Below are positions 1 through 12,500 of a DNA stretch of 64,000 bases, piece after piece. The stretch is from Caenorhabditis elegans. Taxonomy: Eukaryota; Nematoda; Chromadorea; Rhabditida; Rhabditidae. The stretch's first letter is position 1. Each line of letters opens with the position of its first letter. The position numbers and the translations under genes are program-made. The stretch lies in the NCBI RefSeq assembly GCF_000002985.6, contig NC_003283.11, positions 1,364,001 through 1,428,000 on the forward strand, given 5' to 3'. Below the pieces are notes generated by a model that saw only the letters and a program-made list of their open reading frames with translations, did not search any database and was not told where the DNA came from.

Positions 1-810
1 AGGATGAAAATTTTTACAAGATAAATTCGTGGGAATTATGGTACCTGAAAAATGTACCTATGTCGTATTTTATCTGAATTTAATTGCGGGTGTTCAATGA
101 TTGACCTGCCTGCCGGTACCTATTCGTCTACATTTTGGCTCGACGAGCTTAGGTTTCTATTAAAACAGACGGATTAAAATATTATGAAATCATAACATTC
201 TTGATCTTCATTTACGTTACATTCCTGCAACGGAATAATGTTTTGCCTTCATTTAATTAACGATGCTTCAGTGCTCTTTCTGATGTATTCAACTGGACCC
301 TATTAGTTATTCAAATAATTTTTCTGAGAAAAATTGCAAAAGATTCACATAATCTCAAAATCGAAAACCCAAAAGCGTTCGACGAAAAAAAAAATTTAGC
401 TGATCACCATGAAGTTCCGGAAAAGACGAATTGAGAAAAGAGCAACCCGCGTATGTTTTTGGCAGCAGAAGAGTGAGGAGCTGTCCGTCAAGGGAGCATC
501 TATCTATTCAAACCACTAATGTGAGCTCAGCAATGCGTAAATACTTCGTTAGAAAGAAAACGGGCGGCCCAAAAAAAAAAAAAGAAAACGGGGGAGAAAA
601 TAGGAGGAAGAAAGAAGATGAGTGAGCAAAAATTGAGTGAGCACGCGCAACACTACAAAGAAAATGAACAAAAAAAAACGAAGATTTTTTGAAAATCGAG
701 AAAGGAATTCAAAAATTCCCAAGAGTAGTTCAGAGACCGAGTTTTAATTTTTTTTTTTCGAGGTGAAGTAGTGCCCGCTAAAGAGCATGCTCCAAGGCTT
801 TTTGAATTTC

Positions 811-1025
811 CCGCCAAAAATTTTTCTCAGAAAATTTAAATTCCCAAGTTTTCTCCGAAATTTTCAAATTTCCCACCAAAATATTTTATTTGAAAATTTA
901 AATTTCCCACCAAAAAAATTTTATCAGAAAGCTTAAATTTTCTACCAAAATATTTTCTGATTGTGAGAATATTTAAATTTCCCGCCAAAATATTTTTTTC
1001 AAAAAATGTAAATTTCCCGCCAATT
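811..1025. repeat. Diverged minisatellite, GGCGGGAAATT family
   Basis: About seven tandem units of roughly 30 bp read on the minus strand as GGCGGGAAATTTAAATTTT with variations. The same family is seen in the opposite orientation at 4495-4795. The short ORF through it is only the repeat read in one frame. Confidence 0.7.
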
Positions 1026-2588
1026 GTTGTTGTAATTTTTGTGCCTGTGCGTTGAACCGTTAAATTTTGCAACTCAAATCAAACAGTGAGTTTAATACAA
1101 GATTCAATTATCAAAAAAAAGAAAAAAGCACCTGCGTGATTTGAAAATTTTGAATATCAGTTTTTGAAAAGTTGCCTGAATTTATTTATTTTTCAAGGAA
1201 AAAGAAATAACGTGGAACCGAAAAAAAACTACATATTTCAAGAAACAAAGCATAACCACCCCTTTCTCGACGTCAAAATGAAGAAAAAAAGGAAATGCAT
1301 AAAATCTATGCACGAACTAGGTTTACAATAATGGGCGATAAAACGACGATAAAGTTTTTTTTTTCGATATTTCAAGATTTTCAAAATTTGAACGTTTTCA
1401 GAAAATCAAAAACTGAAGAGCAGGTTTTATGCCAGAAAACAGATTTCATAGCGTTTAGAAATATTTTTAATTGATTATTTTTCTAATAAAGACAACTGCT
1501 ACTATACTGAAATTCCAATCTGAAAATGTTCAGTGCATTTTTTGTCGACAAATTTGGCAAACCGGCAAATTGCCGGTTTGCCCATTTGCCGGAAATTTTC
1601 ATATTTGACAAATTGCCGATTTGCCGATTTTCCGGAAAAAAACATTGTTTTTTCCCCTTTTCATTAATATTTTCAAAATATATGTAGGAGCATCATAGGA
1701 TGCGTACAATTTTACCGATTGAAAATGAAATTCAGAGATTTCCAAAAAAAGTGCAAACCCACAATGTTATTGAAAATTGTCATCAATTTCTAAATTTCAA
1801 CAAAAGCTATAGTAAAAACGAAAATATGTCAAAAACAGACTAGAAAGCCTACTGTTAATCCTGGCAGTGACTTCTCTTTTAAAAAGCGGAGAGAAAAAAA
1901 TTGTGGAGAGCTTGAAAGGGGAGAGCGCTCAAAATTGAATCGTTGTCCTATACAAGAAAAGAAGAAGAAGAAGAAGAAAAGAAAAAAGGGATGAGTTCTT
2001 TTCATGACAGCTAAAACGAACTTGTCAAGTGTGAAGGGGGGTCGGGGGATAGGATTTTTTAAGACGAGAAAAATAGGGGTAGAAGTCCAAAAAAAAACCG
2101 GAAAAAAACACAACAAAAATTTTCATTTTGAAACGTCCGAAAGACACGTTTCCCCGTCTTTCATTTTCATGTTGCTTCCTCTTTTTTATGTGCATGTGAA
2201 TAGAAGTCGTCGTTGAGCAGTAGCCAGGAAAAAGACTACTGGAATATGTGAGCGTGTCAGACGGAATCGATAGGAGCACGAGGCTTGAAGACGTGAGACG
2301 CAGCGGGGAAAACGAAAAATGAAAAAGGTGGTGGCTCTTTGGATAATGCTTGGGGGCATTGTATCACGTGAATGATGCTATGTTACATTGCTAGATTGGA
2401 TTAAAGAGAAAACTTCATACATACTCAATTTTTAATCGGATCATTTAGTTTGAGAAATTAGAAGTTAGTAAGGAGTCTGCAAGTTAGATTTAATATTGTA
2501 TTCATTAATAGGTTCCCGAAAGCTTCTGGAATTTTAATCTTTAATTTTGCAGAATATTATTGGCACTAATATCAGTGACCACGATTGT

Positions 2589-2930
2589 TTTAAAGGTGGA
2601 GTAGCGTCAGTGGGGTTTTCCAATTTTGTGTAAACATACTTATAATGATCCAAAATACCCGAATATCATAATAAAACATGTAGCATGTTCCGACCCCTAC
2701 AATATTTTAATACAATTTTTTTAAAGTATAAAAAATGTAGAAAAGAAAACAAATTTTTAGATCGACTTCCAGAATTATGAGTGGCAAAAACTGAGTAGTT
2801 GTCACTTTTTGACCGTAAATAAAAAAATTTCAAAAAAATTTTGAAAAGTTTTATTAAGATATTCGGTCATTTTGACACCATAGGAGTGGTTTTTAACAAT
2901 TTCCCCACCGGCGCTACTCCACCTTCAAAT
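2589..2930. mobile_element. Foldback DNA element (AAGGTGGAGTAGCG family)
   Basis: The left end reads TTTAAAGGTGGAGTAGCG and the right end is its complement, CGCTACTCCACCTTCAAA. The interior carries AT-rich sequence including TGAGTGGCAAAAACTGAG. Related copies or fragments are at 39150-39390, 45835-46101, 50031-50447, 57308-57627 and 63075-63295. No coding capacity is seen, so this is a non-autonomous palindromic DNA transposon family, probably inserting at TA-rich sites (inferred). Confidence 0.65.
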
Positions 2931-3197
2931 ACAAACAATGCATTGAATTTTGAAAAACGCGAATCATAAAAAACAACAACTTTTTTGGTCGACTTCTGAA
3001 ATAATGATAGTTGAAAACCGAGGCTAAAAAGTTCATTCTTGACTATTTTTTGAAGTCTAAAAGTTATAATGTTCTCCTTTTTACAACAATTCTAAAAATG
3101 TAATTTTCATTTGTCAACTCTTACTATGAACAAAGTTATAGCGCTTTGAAGTTTTATAAGTCTCAGAAAATCGCCTTATTTGAATTATCAACCATAT

Positions 3198-3380
3198 AGT
3201 GCACGTCGTGTCAGACTGTCTCATTACAGTTTGATCTACAAAAAATGCGGGAATTTTTTCCCATAAAAATGGTGACGTCAGCACGCTTTTAACCATGCGA
3301 AATCAGATGAGATGTCTGCGTCTCCCCTCCCGCATTTTTTAAAGATTAAAGCGAAATTGTATTTTCTGACTCCACGTGAT
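3198..3380. mobile_element. Palindromic CGGGAA/CACGTG element copy
   Basis: It starts near a GTGTCAG(A)CTGTC motif followed by TTTGATCTACAAAAAATGCG, and ends in a complementary arm with CCCGCATTTTTT and TGACTCCACGTG. This is the family seen in complete form at 54408-54592 and 60660-60855. It is non-coding. Confidence 0.65.
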
Positions 3381-4204
3381 AATGGAGATAATCTGCTAGT
3401 CGGCACATCGCCACCCCACCATAAAACCCTCAAACATATTGTCTGTGCACAAAATATTCTTGCCTCTGGCAACCAACCTTCATTGGTTAAATTAAATTTT
3501 GTATCAGAAATTTGATTTTACGTTTTTGAGTTTAAAAAAATCAATTTTTATTTTTGATTATAATTTTCTGAGGCTGCCCTTATAAGTCCACAAAACCTAA
3601 ATTTTAGCAATTTCTTTTAATTTTAAGTTTTCGAAACGCAACAAAAAGCCGGAGACAAAAAAAAAGAGTTCTGTCAAAACTCCAAAAATTATTCAACAAA
3701 AACAATGGCAAAAGAGTGAGCATAAACGGTGGTGCATAAGTGGATTGGTGAATGGGGGCTGCCAATTTTAATAATATTCATCGTATTCTGGCATATCCAT
3801 TCAGTCAACACAACGAAAAAAAACAAGCAATTGGTATGTATCTCTGCCTCGCACACAAGAATTTCCCTTTTTTATGCATTTGGACATACAAATAAACCAA
3901 TTTCATTCAATTTCTCTTCTCCATTTTTTTGGATTTTTTCGGGAGTGAGAATGAAGAAGAAGAAGAAAAAATTGGAGCTAGAGAAGTGTCGGAAGCATTG
4001 ATTGAGATGCATCGCCTCATTTCGAGTTTTTTTTTATTCAAGACGAGGGCGGCAAGAGCAAGCAAACGGAAGATCAGACAGCTTGTCTGGGAGAGAGAGA
4101 GAGAGGGTGGAATGGGTCAGAGATTTGGAAAAGTTGGTTTTTGACTTTTGGGTCAGTTTTTCAAGAGCGGAAAAAAAGTAATCAAATACAGAAGTTTCAA
4201 CTAG

Positions 4205-4440
4205 GGCTCCCATGGAAGGCAGGCGCCACACGCCTGCCTCCAGCCTGCCCGCTTCTTGCCTCATTTCTGCGTTCCGGCGTGAAATCAAAGGCTTGGTTTT
4301 AGCCCCACGTAGTGCAGCGGCCGACATTTTTTGGGTCCAGCGCCGCACTATACAGAAGGCGCGGATCGGGGCGCCAGGTAGGCGGAGGTCGCCGCAAGGT
4401 AGGTGTTTTGGCGCCTGTCCTAGGTTATATTGGCAGCAAG
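4205..4440. other. GC-rich patch of unknown origin
   Basis: About 235 bp, clearly more GC-rich than its surroundings, with short internal inverted segments such as GGCAGGCGCC followed by GCCTGCC. No domain-like translation or RNA gene is recognised. It could be the interior of an older dispersed repeat. Confidence 0.4.
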
Positions 4441-4494
4441 GAAATTGTGCAAAACCGATTGTGGTGCTAAATTCAAATTTTTTGAGAAAACATT

Positions 4495-4795
4495 TTGGCG
4501 GGAAATTCAAATTCTGACAAAGAATTTTAGCGGAAAATTCAAATTTTCTGAGAAATAAATTTGACGGAAAATTCAAATTTTCTAAGAAAAAATTTTGGCG
4601 GAAAATTCAAATTTTCTGAGAAATTATTTTGGTGGGAAATTCAAATTTTTTGAAAAATAATTTTGGCGGGAAATTCAAATTTTCTGAGAAAAAATGATGG
4701 CGCGAAATTCAAAATTTCTGAGAAATAATTTTGGCGGGAAGTTCAAAATTTCTGAGAGATAATTATGGCGGGAAATTCGAATTTTCTGAGAAAAA
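4495..4795. repeat. Minisatellite, GGCGGGAAATTCAAATTTT units
   Basis: About nine tandem units of 33-34 bp built from TTTTGGCGGGAAATTCAAAT followed by TTCTGAGAAA. This is the opposite orientation of the family at 811-1025. Confidence 0.75.
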
Positions 4796-5852
4796 AATTG
4801 CTAAAATGCCTAAAACTTGATGCATTTCTTCATTTATCGCATATTGTAATTTCGGCTGAATAATCTTGGTTATTGGAAAATGGAAGAAATTTTTTGCTTT
4901 TTCCAAATTGTGAAATTGAGCTCGTTTAGGAAAAGGAAATTAGGAGCATAAATTTGATTTCGTTCGTAGAAAAAACCTCATTAGAAAACCATGAATTTCG
5001 ATCATTTGTCAGTATTTCAAAGGGTAGATATAGATTTTGAAAACGTGGGCTATAAAGTCATTTCAAGAATAAAATGAAACAAATCCGAATGTCATGGCGT
5101 TTTGGGAGGGATTAAGCGATGAAATATGGTTAGGGATTATCCGTGAGAACTCTTTTCCCCCATTCTTCAGTTTAGTTTCAATATCTTTATTGTTAGAGAT
5201 AAGTCTGCCGTGATAAAAAAATGTACCTACGTGCCTACCTTATGCCTACATGTCGTACCTATTTGCTTTTGATTTGTTTATTTTATAGGCATAGGCAACA
5301 GACATACAAGCTTTTTCGGGCCTGTATTTTGAAACTAAAAAATTTCGCCAAAAAAAAACATTCGACGCCGTTGGTTTCAAAAACAAGCCAACGGGAGATA
5401 TTAAGTATGGAGTGGTGTGTGAAAAATAGGCAAGTGACACGAAATCCGATACGTTTTCGGTTTTCCCATGTTTCCAAAAACGGAATGGGGTCGCGCAGAC
5501 CCTATTCTCCCTGTGACCGCGAGCCAGATCCTGGCTGTCGTTAGGTAGACATGAAGTAGGCACGTAGGTGAAGGGAGTAGGTATATGTATCGTAGTTAAT
5601 ATTTTCGAAACTATATAGTCCATATAGACTCACTCGTGAATTTAAAGGCACATGCTAGTTTTTCGGTGGGTCTTCTCACAATTTTTAATTTATTTAAAAA
5701 AATAAACCTGAAAATTCTTGTGAACGTGGCGTGTCTGGTATACCCATGGGTATATAAGAGATTTTTATAGCGTGCCAACCAACATGCAATTCTAATAAAA
5801 TAATAAGCATTCCTGCTTTTTTGAATTCTAAAATATTATGGACATGACGATT

Positions 5853-6700
5853 TTTTCCGGCAAATAGGCACATTGCCGGAATTGAAAATTTGCGGCAAAT
5901 CGGCAACATGGCAAACTGCCGGAATTGAAAATTTTTCGGCAAACCGGCAATTTGGTACATTGCCGGAATTGAAAAATTCCGGCAAATGGCCGGAATCGAA
6001 AATTTCCGGCAAACCGGCAAACTGCCAGAACTGAAAATTTCCGTTAAATTGGCAAGTCGGCAAATTGCCAGAATTGAAAATTTCCGGCAAATCGGCAAGT
6101 CGGCAAATTGCCAGAATTGAAAATTTCCGGCAAATCGGCAATTGCCGGAATAAAAAACTTCTGGCAAATTGTTAATATGCCGGAATTGAAAATTTACGGC
6201 AAATCAGCAAATTGTCACATTGCCGGAATCGAAAATTTCCGGCAAATCGGCATATCGCCGGAATTGAAAAATTCCAGCAAATTGGCAAATCGGCATATCG
6301 CCTTAATTGAAAATTTCCGGCAAATCAGCAAATTGCCAGAATTGAAAATTTCCGGTAAATTGGCAAGTCGGCAAATTGCCAGAATTGAAAATTTCCGGTA
6401 AATTGGCAAGTCGGCAAATTGCCAGAATTGAAAATTTCCGGTAAATTGGCAAGTCGGCAAATTGCCAGAATTGAAAATTTCCGGCTAATCGTTGATACGA
6501 CGGAATCGAAAATTTCTGGCAAACCGTTATTATAGCGGAATTTTAAAAAAATCTGCAGATTGTCGATTTGCCGAAAATGTTCTACACATTGTGGCTTTGC
6601 AAATTTTTTCTGGAACTTTTTTATACATTTCAATTTTGAAAGGCAAAATAATAATTCCGGCAAACCGGCAAACCGGCAATTTGCCGATTTGCGGAACTTG
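5853..6700. repeat. CGGCAAATTGCC minisatellite
   Basis: Roughly 25 degenerate units of about 34 bp with the core CCGGCAAATTGCCGGAA and a GAAAATTTCC spacer. The unit is itself palindromic. Four units near 6355-6480 are almost identical, which indicates recent local amplification. ORFs through it (for example [10 protein letters not shown]) are repeat translations, not genes. Confidence 0.85.
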
Positions 6701-7272
6701 GTTTTTATTGAGAAACTATAAAAAATCGATGAAAATTTGAAAATTCCACACCAACAAAAGTTTGAAATTACAGTACCCTTTAAAGGCGCACACCTGTTAG
6801 CATTCAGCAAAACAACGAAAATTGGCATTAGAGCGCACATGCATTTTTTTTCAAATTTAACATATATTATTCAGAAAATGACTTTTATTCTACAAAAAAG
6901 ACTTCACAAATGCTAGTCTAGTGAAAACTTACGAAAACATGGCGCACCGTCGTCGTTTTAATTCTCCCGCTCAAAGCCAATAAGTCGTCGTTCCGCAGAG
7001 CAGCAGTAAAATCTAAATTCATTTGAAAATTGAATTTAAGAAAAATTTTTTCTATTGCCAGACAACAAAAACACAGAAATTTCGTATAATCGAAGAAGAA
7101 AAAACGAGAGAAAATTGTTTGTGTGCTGGAATGAAGCGAGCACCTCGATTAATTAGAAAAGAAAAATAAACGACGATACGGGGTAGTGGTGAATCCAGTG
7201 GGGAGCAGCAGAAACAGCAAATAAATATCAACTAGAGCTCTTCTTCGCCTAATGATTCTGGCCAATTGGAAG

Positions 7273-7274
<2 letters not shown>

Positions 7275-7361
<87 letters not shown>
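7275..7361. repeat. (CA)n microsatellite, about 43 units
   Basis: An uninterrupted CA dinucleotide run of about 87 bp, likely to be length-polymorphic between strains. Confidence 0.95.
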
Positions 7362-7364
<3 letters not shown>

Positions 7365-7584
7365 TGCTCATGAATTATTCTACTACTACCCTGCGGCGAA
7401 GTTTGCGCCAAAACTACGGTACCCGGTCTCGACACGACAAATTTCGAAAAAGGTGTGCGCCTTTGCGCCTTTAAGGATTACTGTAGCTTCAAACATTTTT
7501 TAATTTTCCATCGATTTTTTTTATCGATTTTTTAGTAGTCTTCCTACAAAAACACAATTACTGATTTTTGCATAGATTGTTTAG

Positions 7585-8385
7585 TATTACCGGAACACGA
7601 TATTATGAGAATGCATTTTGCGCAACACATTTGACGCACAAAATATCTGATAGCGAAAACTACAAAAATTCTTTAAATGACTACTGTAGCGCGTGTGTCG
7701 ATTTACGGGCTCGATTTGCGAAATTTTCGAATTAAAAAATCGATCTCGTGTAGTTTTCGCTACGAGATATTTTGCGCGTCAAATATGTTGTGCAATACGC
7801 ATTCTCAGAATTTTGTGTTTCCGTAATATGAAAAATGTTTCAGGCTTTTTAAAAATAAATAAATGAATTTTTATCGATTTTTTATAGATTTCTTCACGGT
7901 TTGAATAAAAAACTGTAGGTTTTGTAATAAGCAAATATATTTTCAACGAAAAAATATGAAAAATCTATGTTTGAAGCTACAGTACTCTTTAAAGGCGCAC
8001 ACATTTTTCCAATTATCAAATAATTGTCGTGTCGAGACCGCGTACCGTACTTTTGACCCAAAAAATCGCACATTGTTGCGTCATGGTAATAGTGATTGTT
8101 ACGAGAACACAAAATTCTGAGAATGCGTATTGCGGAACACATTTGACGCGCAAAATATCTCGCAGCGAAAACTACAGTAATTTGTTAAATGACTGCTGGT
8201 GTCGATTTACGGGCTTGATTTTCGAAATTTCAAAATGTTCAAATTTCAAAAATCGAGCCCGTAAATCGACACAAGCTCTATCGTAGTCATTCAAAGAGTT
8301 ACTGTAGTTTTCGCTACGAGATGTTTTGCGCGTCAAATATGTTGTGCAATACGCATTCTCAGAATGTTGTGTTTCCGTTATATAT
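7585..8385. mobile_element. CTCGTAGCG foldback element copies (two, nested)
   Basis: Arms contain TTGACGCGCAAAATATCTCG followed by TAGCGAAAACTACAGTAA, and their complement CGCTACGAGATATTTTGCGCG, around a centre carrying GTGTCGATTTACGGGCTCGA. The outer ends read CGGAACACAAAATTCTGAGAA and its complement. Two copies lie at about 7585-7830 and 8095-8385. Further copies are at 10205-10860, 20365-20655 and 20905-21145. This is a non-autonomous palindromic DNA element. Confidence 0.75.
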
Positions 8386-9107
8386 AACTGTATGTTTTTT
8401 TTTTTTTTAATTTAGGTTTTCAATTTTTAAATGAATTTTCAACGAAATTTCGGAAAATCGATGAAAATTTTTGTTTAAAAAAGTGCATGCTTTCTAATAA
8501 ATATATATATTTCCAGCTGAAAACTTTAAAAAATTGATGGGAATTCCGTAGTATTCACCGTAAGTTTGAAGCTACAGTACTCTTTAAAGACACACACCTT
8601 TTAACAAATATTTGTCGTGTCGAGACCACTTACCGTACTTTTCCCCCAAAAACCGCAATAACTAGTTTTTTAGATTAAAATTCAAGATTTTTTTTTTTAA
8701 AAGCATACTTCTACGAGGACAAAATGTTAGCTATGCTACAGCTTCATGATTAAAAATTCTTCAGACTTTTCGATTTCATGATAACCTGACTTCCGATGCT
8801 TTAATGCAGGAAGAGCCGCCTAAAAGCTTCTGGTTTTTGACCAAAGATTTGAGAATATTAAAGACAAGTGCACCATCTTATTTGGTTGGAATTGTTGAAA
8901 TTCGCAACGTCATCATTGAAGTTAAGCGATGGGTAAAGTAAAGCACAATAGTAATAATAATGGTGGTGGTGTTGATGAATGATATTACATAAGGAGCAAC
9001 ACAAAAAATGGAGAGAAAAAATTGCGGGAAATTCAGAGAAAATACGAAAAAAAATAGGGAGTTTTCAGTGGAAATTGGAATGAAAATGAAGGATGGAATG
9101 AGAGGAA

Positions 9108-9122
9108 GGGGGGGGGGGGGGG
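9108..9122. repeat. G15 homopolymer tract
   Basis: Fifteen consecutive G on the plus strand. Such monoG tracts can form quadruplexes. It is shorter than the G21 tract at 53975-53995. Confidence 0.9.
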
Positions 9123-9588
9123 ATCGCGATTTTTCCCGGTGCCAAAGCCGTTTTCAAAAAACCCAAGAAAATGCGCGTGCCAGCTGCAAAAAAAGGAACG
9201 AAATTCAGGCAGCACAGCAAGCACGAGAGGGAGAATTCTAATTTCAATTCTAATTCTATGGAGATGTGAGACGGGGATGGCACCAGAAAAACCCAAATAC
9301 TAATGGAAATATGTTGGGCAGCTGCCTGCCGGCAGAACTGAAAGTCAGAAGTTCGTCTAGTTAGAATGCCAAACTGAAAAACATCTAAAAGACGCAGCAT
9401 ATCTGACTTATAACACATGGTAGGGGGAACAAAAAATGCGAGATTTCAAGTACTTGAGACGTCTGGGGAGACACGGAGAAAATGGAGGGTGATGAGGATC
9501 ATAGAATTGAGACAAAAATAGAAGGGGGGAAAAAATGTAGCGACCCATAATTCATGAAAAAAAAACACGCAAGAATTCAATTTTTTTT

Positions 9589-12500
9589 TTAGAAATGTTG
9601 TGCAGCAGCAGCAGCAGCAGCAGCATCGTTCGTCGAGACCCGTGAAGTTGTTGGAGTGGCAGTTGGAGTGCTGAGCGCCGAGTCCGAGGTGGATTCAGAG
9701 AACGCGGCATTCCGAAGATCCGAGACATCCGAAAAACGATCCGACGATGATTGGTGTGTATCATTGCTGCTTCGGAGTGATGATTGTGACATTGCAGACA
9801 ATCGACCGCTCATCGATGTTTCGACGCGTTGCGAATGTTCGATTTCCTGGAAAAAATATTGGTTTTTTTCACATTTTTTCGCGCTCGCTCCATTGGCAAT
9901 CGAAGGTCGTGTACTCCACACGGACAAATACATTTAATTTCACAACAACAAAATCGAGCCGCGACGCGACGCGACACGCAACGCGCCGTAAATCTACCCC
10001 GGCCGTGCGTGGTGCGTGGCCGAGTCAAAATCGCCTAGTTCGGCTTTTTCCACTAAATTACCTGGAAATGATTGACTCTGGATCGTACCAAACCGCAATT
10101 GTTACTCCGTAGAATTGCAACTGAAGGACGAGATTCAACTGACGTTTTCCTGGTTGGCAGCGCCTGAATTTGGTTTTTATTTGCAGAAAAAAAACAATAA
10201 CTACAATATTACGGGAACACAAAATCCTGAGAATGCGTATAGAACAACATATTTGACGCGCAAAATATCTCGTAGCGAAAACTACAGTAATCCTTTAAAT
10301 GACTACTACTACTGTAGCGTTTGTGTCGATGTACGGCCTCGATTTTACGAAATTATGTTCTTTTCGAATTTTGATTCATTTCAAATTTCGATTTCATTCA
10401 ATTTTCGTTCGTTTTTTTTTTTCCGAATTTTTTTGTCATTTTTGTGCTTATTTTTAATATCGATTAATAAATTATTATAATTGAAAAACGACAAATATTG
10501 GCTTCATTTTGATGAGGAAACTCCTACAAACGTATATTTCACAACATTTCCCGCCCATTGCAGGTTTTTTTTCCAGATGAAACCCGGCAATAGACGGGAA
10601 ATAATGTAAAAATACGTTTGTATGAGTTTCCTCATCAAAATGAAGCCAATATTTGTCGTTTTTCAATTATAATAATAATATAATTTATTAATCGATAAAA
10701 TATTAAAAATAAGCACAAAATTGAAAAAAAAATCCAAAAAAAAAAAAACGAAGGAAAATTTTGAATATCAGTGTCAAAATTCGAAAAGAACTCAATTTCA
10801 GAAAATCGAGCCCGTAAATCGGCAGTCATTTAAAGGATTACTGTAGCTTTCGCAACTTACAAACTCATCAGTCGCCGATCTCAACGCATTTGTGTATTTT
10901 CCAAACTCGAAGTAATCAGTGGATGATCTTGGCGACAGCTGATTCGACGAAGATCCTTGAGCTGCTGGTGGTGCCGATCTCAATGCTGTCGGAGTTTCAT
11001 CGATGCTCTTCGTTTCTCGAAGATTCGCTCGATTCGGCACCGAAAGCGTCGTCGACTTTGATGAGTGAGTGGCTTGCCGGGCAAGCAGCGGAGACACTTT
11101 TTTCTTCGGCGGCATCGGCAATTGCGGAAGCTTGAACTGTGTCTCATCTGGTACCCCAGCAGCAGCAGCAGCAGTGGAAGCAGTGGCAGGAAGCTCGAAT
11201 CCATTGTCGATCGTCACAGATCGAATAGGCAGCTTCGGCGAGAACGGATTCGACACGCGTGGATGTGATGGAGGAGTTGGAGGCCGTCGTGCATGGCCGC
11301 CCGATATCGAGATTCGTTTCATCTCGCTGACAGCATCCAACGAGACTTTCGAGGTTCTTTGCGGAGTAAGATGGGGTGGCGAGTGTGGAGGGATCGGCGG
11401 CGGCGGCAGAGGTGTAGATCGCTCAATTTTGACGGCCAATGGAGAAAGTGTGTGTGATTTTGGAGTGAGATGATTGGTTCTGAAAAATAGGTATTGTTTC
11501 CAGAAAATAAGATGAAAATTGAGATTTTTCAAATTAAAAAAAAATCGTATAAAATTTAGAAATGAAAAAAAAAATTTTAAAACTATGATACTTGGTCATT
11601 GGCGCTACTCCACCTTGCTTTATTGCTTTATTGGACTCAAAATTGTCTGAAAACACCGAATTTCATAGTGATACTTCTTGAAAACTTCTCAAAAAAAAGT
11701 TATGACGGCTCAAAGTTCGGCAAAATAAGGCCCATTTTCAGCTAAAATCAAAATGTTTCCCAACTTCTAGGTGTCACAACGCCTGGAACTTAATTTTCAT
11801 TTATTCACCACATTTTAATAAATATTGTGGTCTTTGGCGTTAGGCGTTTATTCGCTGATTTAAGTACTTTTATGGTCTTTGGGGCCCAAAATGTAACGTT
11901 AAATTGTGCCCCAAAGACCATAAATGTACTTAAAACAACGAATAAACGCTTAATCAAAGGCCACAATATTTATTAAAAAGTGACAAATAAATAAAAATTA
12001 GGTTCCAGACGTTGCAACACCGAGAAGTTGGAAAACATTTTGATTTTAGCGGAAAATGGGGCTTATTTTGCCGCTGAACTTTGAGCCGTCATAACTTTTT
12101 TTTTTGAGAACTTTTCAAGAAGTATCACTATGAAATTCGGTGTTTTCAGACAATTTTGAGTCCAATAAAGCAATAAAGCAAGGTGGAGTAGCGCCAATGA
12201 CCAAGTATTATAGTTAAAAAAATTTTTTTTTTTTAATTTCTAAATTTTATACGATTTTTTTTAATTGAAAATTGGAAAAATCTCAATTTTCATCTTATTT
12301 TTCACCGATTTTGCATGTCTCCAGTTCGATTTTAACTGAAATTTGGAGAAAAATGTCAATATAAATGCACATTTTCAACTGTAAACATCATCAACTGTAC
12401 AAGCGTAAAAAGTTGCATTTTAATCGAAAATATCCATTTATTTCGACATTTTCTCCAAATTTCCACTAAAATTAAGCTGAAAACATGAAAAATTGGGGAA

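Larger units (their letters stand above)
1..9588. other. Gene-free, repeat-rich left flank
   Basis: No open frame here has convincing codon use with splice sites in phase. The stretch contains a diverged GGCGGGAAATTCAAATTTT minisatellite (811-1025 and 4495-4795), a foldback ending in AAGGTGGAGTAGCG (about 2590-2930), one copy of the CGGGAA palindromic element (about 3198-3380), a GC-rich patch (4205-4440), a CGGCAA minisatellite (5853-6700), a CA microsatellite, and several CTCGTAGCG elements (7585-8385). It lies downstream of rga-4, so it may include that gene's 3' UTR just below 9589. No clear AATAAA was seen there. Confidence 0.6.

Noticed and set aside
5694..6840. Several ORFs with [14 protein letters not shown] repeats, and a possible CRISPR-like array
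   Set aside because: Degenerate palindromic minisatellite units without unique spacers of constant length; the genome is eukaryotic.
7149..7503. ORFs of Val-Cys and Thr-His repeats
   Set aside because: Produced by the CA microsatellite.
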